Assembly: GCF_036170895.1 (NCBI RefSeq)
Contig: NZ_CP108036.1
Coordinates: 6,007,501 to 6,071,500 of the forward strand
Direction of reading: 5' to 3'
Length of the DNA: 64,000 nucleotides
Source: Streptomyces erythrochromogenes
Lineage (GTDB): Bacteria > Actinomycetota > Actinomycetes > Streptomycetales > Streptomycetaceae
Shown here piece by piece: positions 1 to 9,312 of this stretch. The notes under the pieces were generated by a model that was given only the letters and a program-made list of their open reading frames with translations, was not told where the DNA came from and did no database searches. Made by a program: the position numbers and the translations under genes. Position 1 is the first letter of the stretch. Each line of letters begins with the position of its first letter.

Positions 1-863
1 GGCGCGGCGAGGTCTTCGGCCTGCTCGGCCCCAACGGCGCCGGCAAGTCCACCCTGGTCCGCCAGCTCACCGGCCTGATGCGGCCCGACTCGGGAACCGT
101 GACCCTCCTCGGCCACGACCTCGTGCGCCACCCCGGACGGGCCTCCAGGCTGCTCGCCTACCTCGGCCAGGAGTCCACCGCCCTGGACGAGCTCACGGTG
201 GCCCTGGCCGCCGAGACCACCGGACGGCTGCGCGGACTCGACGTACGGTCGGCACGCGCCGCGCGCGACGCCGTACTGGAGGAACTCGGGCTGACCGGGA
301 TCGCCGGACGGCCCCTGAAGAAGCTCTCCGGCGGCCAGCGGCGCCTCGCCTGCTTCGCCACCGCCCTGGTCGGCGAGCGGCCCGTACTGGTCCTCGACGA
401 GCCCACCACCGGCATGGACCCCGTGGCCCGGCGGGCCGTCTGGGCGGCCGTGGACCGGCGCCGCGCCCAGCACGGCGCGACCGTGCTGCTCGTCACCCAC
501 AACGTCATCGAGGCCGAGACCGTCCTCGACCGGGTCGCCGTCATCGACCAGGGCAAGGTCATCGCCTGCGACACGCCCGCCGCGCTGAAGGCGCACGTCT
601 CGGGCGAGGTCCGGCTGGAACTGGTGTGGCGCGAAGGCGCCCCGCTGGCGGTGCCGGAGGTCGCCCGGCTGCGCGACCGGGCCGTCGAGTCGGGGCGCCG
701 CTGGGTGCTCCGGCTGGCGCCGGACGAGGCCAGGGCGGCGGTGGCCTCGGTCACCGGGGGCCCGGCCTTCGCCGCGCTCGACGACTTCACCCTGGCCACC
801 CCCAGCCTGGAAGACGTGTACCTGGCCCTCGGCGGCAAGACGAAAGGGCTGGTGAAGTCGTGA
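1..863 (+). CDS. ABC transporter ATP-binding protein, 5' end missing
   Basis: This is the ATPase subunit of an ABC transporter, probably an exporter, acting on the cytoplasmic face of the membrane. The reading frame is open from base 3, so the true start lies outside the window. The Walker A motif GPNGAGKST is at 27-53, the signature LSGGQRR near 324-344, Walker B LVLDEPTTGMD near 391-420, and the switch histidine VTHN near 495. The C-terminal part resembles ATPases paired with ABC-2 permeases, and such a permease follows with a GTGA overlap. Substrate is not inferable; drug or lipid export is common for this arrangement. Confidence 0.93.
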   Translation, partial: RGEVFGLLGPNGAGKSTLVRQLTGLMRPDSGTVTLLGHDLVRHPGRASRLLAYLGQESTALDELTVALAAETTGRLRGLDVRSARAARDAVLEELGLTGIAGRPLKKLSGGQRRLACFATALVGERPVLVLDEPTTGMDPVARRAVWAAVDRRRAQHGATVLLVTHNVIEAETVLDRVAVIDQGKVIACDTPAALKAHVSGEVRLELVWREGAPLAVPEVARLRDRAVESGRRWVLRLAPDEARAAVASVTGGPAFAALDDFTLATPSLEDVYLALGGKTKGLVKS

Positions 864-1723
864 GCGACCGCTCGACGGGGGCCGTCCGGGCCGCGCTCGC
901 GCCCGACGCCCCAACGGCATCCGCGACCGGAGCCGCGCCGGCCGCCGACACCCCGGGCTGCGCACAGCCCGCGCCGCTGGCGCCCGGCGCGCGGTTCTTC
1001 CCCTCGCTGGCCGCCGTCTACCGGGCGCAGCTGTCCCGTGCGCGGGTGGCGCGGATACCGCTGCTGTTCGTGGCCACCTTCCAGTCCGTCGGGATCATGA
1101 TCCTGATGCGCGGCGTCGTCGACGGGGGCTCGGAGGCCCGGGCCGTCGTGGCCGGCTCCTCGGTGCTCGTCGTCGCCTTCGTCGCGCTGAACCTGCTCGC
1201 GCAGTACTTCGGGCAGCTGCGGGCCGGCGGCGGACTCGACCACTACGCCACCCTGCCGGTGCCGCCGGCCTCGGTGGTGCTGGGTGCGGCCGCCGCGTAC
1301 GCCTCCTTCACGCTGCCGGGGACACTGGTCACCGCCGTCTTCGGGTGCCTGCTCTTCGGGCTGCCGATGAGCGGGCTGTGGATCCTGGCCGCCGTGGTGC
1401 CGCTCGCCGGGGCCGCACTGGCCGGGCTCGGCGCGGCGCTGGGGCTGCTGGCACCCCGGCAGGAGCTCGCCACCCTCGCCGGACAGCTCGGCATGTCGGC
1501 CGCGCTGCTGCTCGGGGTGCTGCCGCCCGAGCGGATGCCGGCCGTGATCGTCTGGGCGCGGGACCTGCTGCCGTCCACGTACGGGGTGGAGGCGTTCGCC
1601 CGGACCTTCGAGGCATCGCCGGACTGGGCCGCCGTCCTCTTCGACCTCGGCGTCTGCGCGGCCGTGGGGGTCCTCTCGCTGACCGTCGCGACCTGGGCGT
1701 ACCGCCGGGCGGCCGTCCGCTGA
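860..1723 (+). CDS. ABC-2 type transporter permease
   Basis: Integral membrane subunit of 287 residues, partner of the ATPase before it. The GTG start at 860 overlaps the upstream stop as GTGA, which indicates translational coupling. A polar Ala/Pro-rich N-terminus of about 55 residues precedes six or so hydrophobic segments, among them IPLLFVATFQSVGIMILM and a Val/Leu-rich helix after it. This is the topology of ABC-2 permeases such as DrrB-like proteins. Together the two genes should form a homodimeric or pseudo-dimeric exporter. What is exported cannot be read from the sequence. Confidence 0.85.
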   Translation: MSDRSTGAVRAALAPDAPTASATGAAPAADTPGCAQPAPLAPGARFFPSLAAVYRAQLSRARVARIPLLFVATFQSVGIMILMRGVVDGGSEARAVVAGSSVLVVAFVALNLLAQYFGQLRAGGGLDHYATLPVPPASVVLGAAAAYASFTLPGTLVTAVFGCLLFGLPMSGLWILAAVVPLAGAALAGLGAALGLLAPRQELATLAGQLGMSAALLLGVLPPERMPAVIVWARDLLPSTYGVEAFARTFEASPDWAAVLFDLGVCAAVGVLSLTVATWAYRRAAVR

Positions 1724-1757
1724 CACCGCTGCCGGACACACCTGGCACGATGTGGGG

Positions 1758-2444
1758 GTGACCGAAGCCGTGACCCCGCACTCCCCGTTCGACCCGCCGC
1801 CGTCGCCGCCCGAGAAGCCGGGTGGCTCCGCCGCGGCCATCCGCCCGGAGGACATCCGCGACGGGGCCGTCGTGGCCCTGGCGGTCGCAGTGGCCGGGCT
1901 GCTCCTCGGAGTGCTGTGGTGGTGGCTGGCGCCCCGGGTGCAGTACGTCTCCAACGGGGAGGCGGTGTTCCTGCGCAACAGCGAGAGCGAAGCGCGGATC
2001 GCCGCCGACGGGACCTTCTTCCTGCTGGCGCTGGGGCTGGGCGTGCTGAGCGCCGTCGGCACGTTCCTGTGGCGCCGGGCCGGCGGCGTGCCGCTGGTGA
2101 TCGGGCTCGCCGTCGGGTCCTGCTTCGCCGCGCTGGCGGGATGGCGGTTCGGGCTGTGGCTCGGCTCGTCCTCGACGGACCTGGCCGCTGCCGCGGCCGC
2201 GGCCGGCAAGGGGGTGCCGTTCGACGCGCCGCTGGAGCTGCTGGCGTACGGGGCGCTGCTGGCCTGGCCGATGACCGCCGTGCTGCTGCACCTGGGGTTC
2301 ACCGCGCTGTGGACGCCGCGGGATCCGGAGCCGGACCCGCTGTACGGGTGGAGCGGTTACTACCAGCCGGCGCCGCCGCCGGCCGAGGCGACGCTGCCGC
2401 CCGCCGACGCCGGTCCGACCGCGTCGGAAGCCCCGCGACCCTGA
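1758..2444 (+). CDS. DUF2567-like membrane protein
   Basis: A protein of about 228 residues with a Pro-rich cytoplasmic N-terminus and four hydrophobic helices, the first centred on a VAGLLLGVLWWWLAP segment. The C-terminus is Pro/Ala-rich. I recognise the pattern of the actinobacterial DUF2567 family, whose function is unknown. GTG codons at 1752, 1758 and 1770 are all possible starts; 1758 was chosen because the preceding GGGGG stretch can serve as ribosome binding site. It lies 34 bp after the ABC permease on the same strand and may be co-transcribed with it. Confidence 0.65.
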   Translation: MTEAVTPHSPFDPPPSPPEKPGGSAAAIRPEDIRDGAVVALAVAVAGLLLGVLWWWLAPRVQYVSNGEAVFLRNSESEARIAADGTFFLLALGLGVLSAVGTFLWRRAGGVPLVIGLAVGSCFAALAGWRFGLWLGSSSTDLAAAAAAAGKGVPFDAPLELLAYGALLAWPMTAVLLHLGFTALWTPRDPEPDPLYGWSGYYQPAPPPAEATLPPADAGPTASEAPRP

Positions 2445-2466
2445 CCCCGGGGGCGGCGGGCCGAGG

Positions 2467-2961
2467 CTAGGCCCGGGCGATCGGGGCCAGGACGGCTCCG
2501 GTGAGGGCGGCCAGGTCCGACGGGGAGAGTTCGATCTCCAGGCCGCGGCGGCCCGCCGAGCAGCAGATCGTGGGGTGCGCCGTCGCGGACTCGTCGATCA
2601 CCGTGCGCAGCCGCTTGCGCTGCCCCAGCGGGGAGATGCCGCCGCGGACGTAGCCCGTGGTGCGTTCCGCGAGCGCCGGGTCCGCCATCGCCGCCCGCTT
2701 GCCGCCCACCGCCGCCGCCAGCGCCTTCAGGTCCAGCGACCCCGACACCGGGACCACCGCCACCGTCAGGACGCCGTCCACGTCCGCCACCAGGGTCTTG
2801 AAGACCTGCGTCGGCGAGACGCCCATGGCCTCGGCCGCCTCCTCGCCGTACGAGGGATGCGCCGGGTCGTGCTCGTACGCGTGGGTGGTGAAGGCGACCC
2901 CGGCCGCCGTCAGGGCCACGATCGCCGGAGTGCCGGCCGCCTGCTTGGTCTTCTTCGCCAT
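2467..2961 (-). CDS. ybaK: Cys-tRNA(Pro)/Cys-tRNA(Cys) deacylase, YbaK/EbsC family
   Basis: Trans-editing enzyme that hydrolyses Cys wrongly attached to tRNA(Pro). The 164-residue length matches the family. The YbaK core is visible: QVFKTLVADVDG with the catalytic lysine, PVSGSLDLKALA in the middle, and the GGISPLGQRKRLRTVID segment that lines the pocket. The ATG start is at 2961. It ends 20 bp from the convergent DUF2567 gene and sits 19 bp downstream of the Lon-domain gene on the same strand, so the two are probably one transcript. It acts in the cytoplasm as a quality-control step of translation. Confidence 0.88.
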   Translation of the reverse strand: MAKKTKQAAGTPAIVALTAAGVAFTTHAYEHDPAHPSYGEEAAEAMGVSPTQVFKTLVADVDGVLTVAVVPVSGSLDLKALAAAVGGKRAAMADPALAERTTGYVRGGISPLGQRKRLRTVIDESATAHPTICCSAGRRGLEIELSPSDLAALTGAVLAPIARA

Positions 2962-2980
2962 CGGTCCCCCGTCGGTCGGG

Positions 2981-3718
2981 TCAGTTGGGGCTCGTCGGAG
3001 CGCGGGTCAGCTCCACCGCCGGCAGCGACGGCAGGTGCCGGATCACGGCCGTCTCCGTGCGCAGCAGTTTCAGTTCCTCCGCCAGCCGCGTCGCCGTGTC
3101 CGGGGCCTGGAGCAGCCGCTGCTTCGACGGGATGTCCAGCACCGCCGCCGCGGCCACCAGGTACGACACCACCGACGGCTCGTCGGGGAGCTCCGCGCCC
3201 GTCAGGGACCGCTCGCGGGCCCCGGCCAGCCGCTTCTGGTAGTTGCGGAAGGCCCGCAGCACGCCCTCCGCGAGGACCCCGGCGCCGTCGCCCGCGTCCT
3301 CCGGGAGCTCCTCCAGCTCCGCCGTCAGGAAGGGGCCCGAGGAGTCGACCGACAGCAGGCGGACCCGCGTCGTACCGGTCGCCAAGACCTCGAAGCTGCC
3401 GTCCTCCCGCTCCCGGATCGTCGCCGCCTCCGCCACGCAGCCCACCCGGTGGAACGCCTGGATCGGGTCCGCGCCGAAGCCCGCGGCCGGGCCCCGCTCG
3501 GGCAGGGACGTCGGGTCCGGCAGGCCGGGCGCGGTCGGGGCGACCTCCCGGCCGTCGCGGATCGCGACGACCGCGAAACGGCGCGGCTCGTCCTCGCCCG
3601 ACTTCAGCAGCTCGCGCATCATGGCGCGATAACGCTCCTCGAAGACGTTCAGCGGGAGGACGAGTCCCGGGAACAGCACCGAGTTCAGCGGGAAGAGGGG
3701 CAGGCGAACGGTGGTCAC
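2981..3718 (-). CDS. Lon N-terminal (substrate-binding) domain protein
   Basis: Stand-alone version of the Lon protease N-terminal domain, 245 residues, with no AAA or protease domain. The characteristic opening LPLFPLNSVLFPGLVLPLNV is at residues 6-25, followed by FEERYRAMM and the GCVAEAATI strand. Such proteins are thought to bind unfolded or specific substrates, but no reaction is established for them. The GTG start at 3718 is the first good codon before the conserved strand. It precedes ybaK on the same strand with a 19 bp gap. Confidence 0.85.
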   Translation of the reverse strand: MTTVRLPLFPLNSVLFPGLVLPLNVFEERYRAMMRELLKSGEDEPRRFAVVAIRDGREVAPTAPGLPDPTSLPERGPAAGFGADPIQAFHRVGCVAEAATIREREDGSFEVLATGTTRVRLLSVDSSGPFLTAELEELPEDAGDGAGVLAEGVLRAFRNYQKRLAGARERSLTGAELPDEPSVVSYLVAAAAVLDIPSKQRLLQAPDTATRLAEELKLLRTETAVIRHLPSLPAVELTRAPTSPN

Positions 3719-3752
3719 GACGCACAGCGTAATCGTCCGCGGACGCGCCCCG

Positions 3753-5351
3753 TCACCCCCGCCGCAGCAGCCGGGAGGCCCCCGCCGCCACCGTCGTGGC
3801 CAGGATCCAGCCCATGATGACGAGGCCCGCCGCCCCCCACTGCCAGCCGCCCGCCAGTTTCCACTGCCCCTGCTGGCCGAGGTCGATCACCGGGAGCAGC
3901 AGGTCCAGCGCGTACAGGGGGGCGCTCCACTGCGGATGCTCGTCCTGCTTGATCGCCGGCGGGTCGAGCTGGGAGAAGAGCAGCGCCCCGGCCGCCCAGA
4001 GCACGGCCATCCACAGCGCGGCCCGGCCCGGCCGGTACCCGTAGACCACCGTCCAGTCCTGCAGGTACCCCCACGCCTTCGGGCCCGGCGGCAGCGTGGC
4101 CCGGCGCCGCCGCTGCTTGGCCAGCAGCACCTCGCGCGCCTCCGCGTCCTCGCCGCTGGCCCGCAGCACGGCCGCCAGCCGCTCGTACGGGCCCGGCGAG
4201 TACTCGGGGGTGGCCGCCTCCAGCCAGGCCAGCCGGCGGGAGAGGGGGAAGTGGCCGCGGGGCGCGAGGTTCTCGTACTCGAACCCCTCGATGGACACCC
4301 CGCCCGGGCCCGGCCAGCTCGTGGAGGTGTCGACGAGCTTGACCACCTTGGCCCCGGACACCACCACCCGCCCGCGCTCCGGCCCCTCCCCGACGAAGCG
4401 GAACTCCGGGGTCTGGATCCGGCGCAGGGATATCTCCTGCTCGTCCGTGAGCAGGAACCGCGCCCCGTAGAAGTCGATGGCGTCCCCGAACCGGCCGTCG
4501 TCCAGCCTCAGCCCGCCCCGGCACTCGAACGGCTGCGCCCGCTGCCCCCGCGTCGGCGTCTGCCCCAGCCCGTACGGGGGAGTGGAGGAGCCCGAGTCGC
4601 CGCGGCCGTAGCCCATGGCGATCGAGGTCAGGTACAGGGTCCGCTCCACGGTCAGCTGCGGGGCGTTCAGGGCGTGCCGCCCGGACGGATTGCGCAGCCG
4701 GGCCCCGCGCAGGTTCATCGACACGCCGACCTTCGCGCCGCGCAGGCTCACCTCCCCGTACGTCTCCAGCAGCTCGCCCTGGAAGTCCTGCGCGACCGAC
4801 ATCCCGTCGGCGGCGATCGCCCGCCCCTTGTTGTCCCGCTGCACCACCGCCTGGCTCACCAGCAGGTCGGTGCCGATCTGCGCGTCGGTCAGCCGGATCC
4901 CGCGCGCCACCCGGCAGCGCGGCAGGTGCAGATCGCCCTCGGTGTGCAGCCGGGACGCCTCCAGCCGCGGGATCGCGCAGTTGACCAGGCGCAACGTGCC
5001 GAAGCGGGCCTCGGACAGCTGGATCTCGCTGTCGAAGCGGCACGACTGGAGCTCCACGTACGGAGCAACCGTGCCACCGGAAAGATCCAGCCGCCCGGTG
5101 ATCCGTACGCCCCGCAGCTTGAGGGACGCCACCCGGCCCGGCACCGGCGGCGGCCCGTGGAGCAGCAGCAGCGCCACCACCGCGGCGCGGACACTGCGCC
5201 CGGCACCCCAGACGTGGTCGGCGTGCGGATCGTCCCGGTCGGCGGCGCGGGCACTGAGATCGCAGACGCTGCCCGTGCGGAAGGCGTCCCACATCCGGCG
5301 CTCGGAAGCGCTGAGATCCGCCGGTTCCCCGTCCGGGCTCGCCTCGGTCAC
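3753..5351 (-). CDS. Beta-helix/pentapeptide-like membrane protein
   Basis: A 532-residue protein often labelled membrane-associated oxidoreductase in Streptomyces, although I see no nucleotide or flavin motif that supports that name. Residues from about 60 to 330 consist of repeated short strands of the form LRGVRITGRLDL, LRLVNCAIPRLEAS and VSLRGAKVGVSMNL, which look like a right-handed beta-helix related to pentapeptide repeats. The C-terminal 110 residues contain two or three hydrophobic helices, the last ending in a cluster of arginines. It is transcribed away from hisD. Function unknown; a scaffold or inhibitor role at the membrane is only inference. Confidence 0.75.
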   Translation of the reverse strand: MTEASPDGEPADLSASERRMWDAFRTGSVCDLSARAADRDDPHADHVWGAGRSVRAAVVALLLLHGPPPVPGRVASLKLRGVRITGRLDLSGGTVAPYVELQSCRFDSEIQLSEARFGTLRLVNCAIPRLEASRLHTEGDLHLPRCRVARGIRLTDAQIGTDLLVSQAVVQRDNKGRAIAADGMSVAQDFQGELLETYGEVSLRGAKVGVSMNLRGARLRNPSGRHALNAPQLTVERTLYLTSIAMGYGRGDSGSSTPPYGLGQTPTRGQRAQPFECRGGLRLDDGRFGDAIDFYGARFLLTDEQEISLRRIQTPEFRFVGEGPERGRVVVSGAKVVKLVDTSTSWPGPGGVSIEGFEYENLAPRGHFPLSRRLAWLEAATPEYSPGPYERLAAVLRASGEDAEAREVLLAKQRRRRATLPPGPKAWGYLQDWTVVYGYRPGRAALWMAVLWAAGALLFSQLDPPAIKQDEHPQWSAPLYALDLLLPVIDLGQQGQWKLAGGWQWGAAGLVIMGWILATTVAAGASRLLRRG

Positions 5352-5419
5352 CGCGGTCCCCCTCCGCCGTCATGTACGTGTAGGCGAACGCTAACGGGCG
5401 CCCGTGACGTCCGGGACGT

Positions 5420-5436
5420 GTATCAGCCAGTGATAC
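5420..5436. promoter_or_regulatory. Palindrome upstream of the his operon
   Basis: A perfect inverted repeat GTATCA-gccag-TGATAC lies in the 125 bp divergent promoter region, 40 bp before the hisD start. The spacing suits a dimeric repressor site. Which protein binds, if any, is unknown; no consensus I know matches well. Confidence 0.4.
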
Positions 5437-5476
5437 GGGCGGACGGTGGCGCGAGGCGGTCTGAGAGAATTGGGAG

Positions 5477-6799
5477 GTGATCTCTCGTATCGACCTGCGC
5501 GGTGACGCCCTCCCCGAGGGCGGCGCCCTGCGCGACCTGCTGCCCCGTGCCGAGTTCGACGTAGAAGCTGCCCTGGAGAAGGTGCGGCCCATCTGCGAGG
5601 ACGTCCATCATCGCGGCACGGCGGCGCTGATCGAGTACGCGCAGAAGTTCGACGGGGTGACGCTGGAGCAGGTCAGGGTGCCTGCCGAGGCCCTCAAGAC
5701 CGCCCTCGACGAGCTCGACCCGGCCGTCCGCGCAGCCCTCGAGGAGTCGATCCGGCGCGCCCGGATCGTGCACCGCGAACAGCGCCGCACCGAGCACACC
5801 ACCCAGGTGGTCCCCGGCGGCACCGTGACCGAGAAGTGGGTTCCCGTGGAGCGCGTGGGGCTGTACGCCCCGGGCGGCCGCTCGGTGTACCCGTCCTCCG
5901 TCGTCATGAACGTGGTGCCGGCCCAGGAGGCGGGCGTCGAATCGATCGCGCTCGCGTCCCCGCCGCAGAAGGAGTTCGGCGGCCTGCCGCACCCGACGAT
6001 CCTCGCCGCCTGCGCCCTGCTCGGCGTGGACGAGGTGTACGCGGTCGGCGGAGCCCAGGCTGTCGCGATGTTCGCGTACGGCACCGAGGACTGCCTTCCC
6101 GCCAACATGGTCACCGGCCCCGGCAACATCTGGGTCGCCGCCGCCAAGCGCTACTTCACCGGCCGCATCGGCATCGACACCGAGGCCGGCCCGACCGAGA
6201 TCGCCGTCCTCGCCGACTCCACGGCCGACCCGGTGCACGTCGCCGCCGACCTGATCAGCCAGGCCGAGCACGACCCGCTGGCGGCGGCCGTCCTCGTCAC
6301 GGACTCCGCCGAGCTCGCGGACGCCGTCGAGAAGGAGCTGGAGCCGCAGGTCGCCGCGACCAAGCACGTCGAGGACCGGATCAAGCCCGCCCTCGCCGGC
6401 AAGCAGTCCGCGATCGTCCTCGTCGACAGCCTGGAGGACGGCCTCAAGGTCGTCGACGCCTACGGCGCAGAGCACCTGGAGATCCAGACCGCCGACGCCG
6501 CCGACTGGGCCGCCCGCGTCCGCAACGCCGGCGCGATCTTCGTCGGCCCGTGGGCCCCGGTCTCCCTGGGCGACTACTGCGCCGGCTCCAACCACGTGCT
6601 GCCCACCGGCGGCTGCGCCTGCCACTCCTCGGGCCTGTCCGTGCAGTCCTTCCTGCGCGGCATCCACATCGTCGACTACACCCGCGACGCCCTCGCCGAG
6701 GTCACCCACCACGTGGTCACCCTGGCCGAGGCCGAGGACCTGCCCGCCCACGGCGCCGCCCTCAAGGCACGCTTCGGATGGAAGGTCCCCAACCAGTGA
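5477..6799 (+). CDS. hisD: Histidinol dehydrogenase
   Basis: Catalyses the last two steps of histidine synthesis, oxidising L-histidinol to histidine with two NAD+ through an aldehyde. The 440-residue length is typical. The family signature is visible: [15 protein letters not shown] followed by [10 protein letters not shown], which holds zinc-site and catalytic histidine residues, and [10 protein letters not shown] toward the C-terminus. The GTG at 5477 with GGGAG just upstream is the start. It is the first gene of a tightly overlapping his operon; hisC starts inside its stop codon (GTGA). Confidence 0.97.
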   Translation: MISRIDLRGDALPEGGALRDLLPRAEFDVEAALEKVRPICEDVHHRGTAALIEYAQKFDGVTLEQVRVPAEALKTALDELDPAVRAALEESIRRARIVHREQRRTEHTTQVVPGGTVTEKWVPVERVGLYAPGGRSVYPSSVVMNVVPAQEAGVESIALASPPQKEFGGLPHPTILAACALLGVDEVYAVGGAQAVAMFAYGTEDCLPANMVTGPGNIWVAAAKRYFTGRIGIDTEAGPTEIAVLADSTADPVHVAADLISQAEHDPLAAAVLVTDSAELADAVEKELEPQVAATKHVEDRIKPALAGKQSAIVLVDSLEDGLKVVDAYGAEHLEIQTADAADWAARVRNAGAIFVGPWAPVSLGDYCAGSNHVLPTGGCACHSSGLSVQSFLRGIHIVDYTRDALAEVTHHVVTLAEAEDLPAHGAALKARFGWKVPNQ

Positions 6800-7905
6800 G
6801 CATCGGAATCGACGACCTCCCCATCCGGGACGAACTGCGCGGCAAGAGCCCGTACGGCGCCCCGCAGCTCGACGTGCCCGTCCAGCTGAACACCAACGAG
6901 AACCCCTACGAGCTGCCCCCGGAGCTCGTCGCGCGCATCGCCGAGCGCGTCGCCGACGCCGCCCGCACCCTCAACCGCTACCCGGACCGGGACGCGGTCG
7001 AGCTGCGCACCGAACTTGCCGCCTACCTCACCCGTACCGGCAAGCACCCGGTCGCGCGGGAGAACGTATGGGCCGCCAACGGCTCCAACGAGGTCATCCA
7101 GCAGCTGCTGCAGACCTTCGGCGGGCCCGGCCGCACCGCGATCGGCTTCGAGCCCTCCTACTCCATGCACGCGCTGATCTCCCGCGGCACCGGCACGGGG
7201 TGGATCTCCGGCCCGCGCCGCGAGGACTTCACCATCGACGTGGAGGCGGCGCAGCAGGCGATCGCCCGACACGCCCCCGACGTCGTCTTCATCACCTCGC
7301 CCAACAACCCCACGGGCACCGCCGTCGAGGCGGAGACCGTCCTGGCCCTCTACGAGGCGGCCCAGGCCGCCAAGCCCTCCCTCGTCATCGTCGACGAGGC
7401 CTACGTGGAGTTCAGCCACCGGGACTCACTGCTGCCCCTCATCGAGGGCCGCCCCAACATGGTGGTCTCCCGGACCATGTCCAAGGCCTTCGGCGCTGCC
7501 GGCCTGCGCCTGGGCTACCTGGCCGCACACCCCGCCGTCGTCGACGCCGTGCAGCTGGTGCGCCTGCCGTACCACCTGTCCGCCGTCACCCAGGCGACCG
7601 CCCTGGCCGCCCTGGAGCACACCGACACCCTGCTCGGCTACGTCGAGCAGCTCAAGTCCGAGCGGGACCGCCTCGTCACCGAACTGCGGGCCATCGGCTA
7701 CGAGGTCACCGAGTCCGACGCGAACTTCATCCAGTTCGGGAAGTTCGAGGACTCGCACACCGCCTGGCAGAAGATCCTCGACCACGGGGTCCTGGTCCGG
7801 GACAACGGCGTACCCGGCCGGCTGCGGGTCACCGCCGGCACCCCGGCAGAGAACGACGCGTTCCTGGAAGCGGTTCGCGCACTGAAGAAGGAGCAGCACG
7901 CATGA
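6796..7905 (+). CDS. hisC: Histidinol-phosphate aminotransferase
   Basis: PLP-dependent class II aminotransferase of 369 residues that converts imidazole-acetol phosphate and glutamate to histidinol phosphate. Substrate-phosphate and cofactor motifs are visible: [11 protein letters not shown] near the N-terminus, [16 protein letters not shown] with the PLP-contacting aspartate, and [17 protein letters not shown] in which the Schiff-base lysine is about residue 230. The GTG start at 6796 overlaps the hisD stop, and the end overlaps hisB as ATGA. Translational coupling should keep pathway enzymes in step. Confidence 0.96.
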   Translation: MSIGIDDLPIRDELRGKSPYGAPQLDVPVQLNTNENPYELPPELVARIAERVADAARTLNRYPDRDAVELRTELAAYLTRTGKHPVARENVWAANGSNEVIQQLLQTFGGPGRTAIGFEPSYSMHALISRGTGTGWISGPRREDFTIDVEAAQQAIARHAPDVVFITSPNNPTGTAVEAETVLALYEAAQAAKPSLVIVDEAYVEFSHRDSLLPLIEGRPNMVVSRTMSKAFGAAGLRLGYLAAHPAVVDAVQLVRLPYHLSAVTQATALAALEHTDTLLGYVEQLKSERDRLVTELRAIGYEVTESDANFIQFGKFEDSHTAWQKILDHGVLVRDNGVPGRLRVTAGTPAENDAFLEAVRALKKEQHA

Positions 7906-8495
7906 GCCGCATCGGACGGGTCGAACGGACCACCAAGGAGACCTCCGTCGTCGTCGAGATAAACCTCGACGGAACCGGCCAGGTCGACGTCTCGACGGGT
8001 GTGGGCTTCTACGACCACATGCTCGACCAGCTCGGCCGCCACGGCCTCTTCGACCTCACCGTCAAGACCGAAGGCGACCTGCACATCGACTCCCACCACA
8101 CCATCGAGGACACCGCCCTCGCGCTCGGCGCCGCCTTCAGGCAGGCCCTCGGCGACAAGGTGGGCATCTACCGCTTCGGCAACTGCACCGTGCCGCTCGA
8201 CGAGTCCCTCGCCCAGGTCACCGTCGACCTGTCCGGCCGCCCCTACCTCGTGCACACCGAGCCCGAGAACATGGCGCCGATGATCGGCTCCTACGACACG
8301 ACGATGACCCGGCACATCTTCGAGTCCTTCGTCGCGCAGGCCCAGATCGCGCTGCACATCCACGTCCCGTACGGCCGCAACGCCCACCACATCGTGGAGT
8401 GCCAGTTCAAGGCCCTCGCCCGCGCGCTGCGCTACGCCGCCGAGTTCGACCCGCGCGCCGCAGGCATCCTGCCCTCCACGAAGGGCGCCCTCTAG
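7902..8495 (+). CDS. hisB: Imidazoleglycerol-phosphate dehydratase
   Basis: Manganese enzyme of 197 residues that dehydrates imidazole-glycerol phosphate to imidazole-acetol phosphate. It is the monofunctional actinobacterial form without the fused histidinol phosphatase found in enteric bacteria. The metal-binding repeats [14 protein letters not shown] and [17 protein letters not shown] are both intact, as is the early [16 protein letters not shown] strand. The ATG at 7902 overlaps the hisC stop. A histidinol-phosphate phosphatase is not encoded in the window and must lie elsewhere. Confidence 0.96.
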   Translation: MSRIGRVERTTKETSVVVEINLDGTGQVDVSTGVGFYDHMLDQLGRHGLFDLTVKTEGDLHIDSHHTIEDTALALGAAFRQALGDKVGIYRFGNCTVPLDESLAQVTVDLSGRPYLVHTEPENMAPMIGSYDTTMTRHIFESFVAQAQIALHIHVPYGRNAHHIVECQFKALARALRYAAEFDPRAAGILPSTKGAL

Positions 8496-8497
8496 CA

Positions 8498-8665
8498 GTG
8501 AACGGGCTGAACACCATCCTGATCGTCCTCGGCCTGTTCCTGGCCGGGGGCGTCTACTCCTTCCAGAAGCAGCAGATGCCCAAGTCGGTCATCATCCTGC
8601 TCGCCCTCGCCTCCGCGATGTGTCTGGCAGCCGGAGTCCTGCGAATCCAAGGAATCTGGGAATGA
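8498..8665 (+). CDS. Small membrane protein embedded in the his operon
   Basis: A 55-residue protein starting at GTG 8498, two bases after the hisB stop, and ending in an ATGA overlap with hisH. It has two hydrophobic stretches, [17 protein letters not shown] at the N-terminus and [17 protein letters not shown] near the C-terminus, separated by a short basic QKQQMPK loop, so a two-helix hairpin in the membrane is likely. No function is known to me. Its coupling on both sides suggests it is truly translated with the histidine enzymes. Confidence 0.72.
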   Translation: MNGLNTILIVLGLFLAGGVYSFQKQQMPKSVIILLALASAMCLAAGVLRIQGIWE

Positions 8666-9312
8666 GCACAGCACGCCCCACCAAGAAGGTCGTCGTCTTC
8701 GACTACGGCTTCGGCAACGTCCGCTCCGCCGAACGCGCCCTCGCGCGCGTCGGCGCGGACGTCGAGATCACCCGCGACTACGACAAGGCCATGGACGCCG
8801 ACGGACTCCTCGTCCCCGGCGTCGGCGCCTTCTCCGCATGCATGCAGGGCCTCAAGGACGTCCGCGGCGACTGGATCATCGGCCGCCGCCTCTCCGGCGG
8901 CCGCCCGGTCATGGGCATCTGCGTCGGCATGCAGATCCTCTTCGAGCGCGGCATCGAGCACGGCGTGGAGACTTCAGGCCTCGACGAGTGGCCCGGCACC
9001 GTCGGCCCGCTCAAGGCCCCGATCGTCCCCCACATGGGCTGGAACACCGTCGAGGCCCCGGCCGACAGCCAGGCCTTCGCCGGCCTGGACGCCGACGCCC
9101 GGTTCTACTTCGTGCACTCCTACGCGGCGCGCGACTGGTCCCTCGAGGTCACCAACCCGCTGATCCGCGCACCCAAGGTCACCTGGGCCACCCACGGCGA
9201 ACGCTTCGTCGCGGCGGTGGAGAACGGGGCCCTGTGGGCCACCCAGTTCCACCCCGAGAAGTCCGGCGACGCCGGCGCCCAGCTCCTCACCAACTGGATC
9301 GAGACCCTCTGA
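8662..9312 (+). CDS. hisH: Imidazole glycerol phosphate synthase, glutaminase subunit
   Basis: Class I glutamine amidotransferase of 216 residues that supplies ammonia through a tunnel to HisF. The nucleophile cysteine is in [14 protein letters not shown]; the catalytic His-Glu pair is in [10 protein letters not shown]. The N-terminal [15 protein letters not shown] strand is typical. The ATG at 8662 overlaps the small membrane-protein stop, and the TGA overlaps the priA start by one base. Its partner hisF lies two genes downstream. Confidence 0.96.
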   Translation: MSTARPTKKVVVFDYGFGNVRSAERALARVGADVEITRDYDKAMDADGLLVPGVGAFSACMQGLKDVRGDWIIGRRLSGGRPVMGICVGMQILFERGIEHGVETSGLDEWPGTVGPLKAPIVPHMGWNTVEAPADSQAFAGLDADARFYFVHSYAARDWSLEVTNPLIRAPKVTWATHGERFVAAVENGALWATQFHPEKSGDAGAQLLTNWIETL

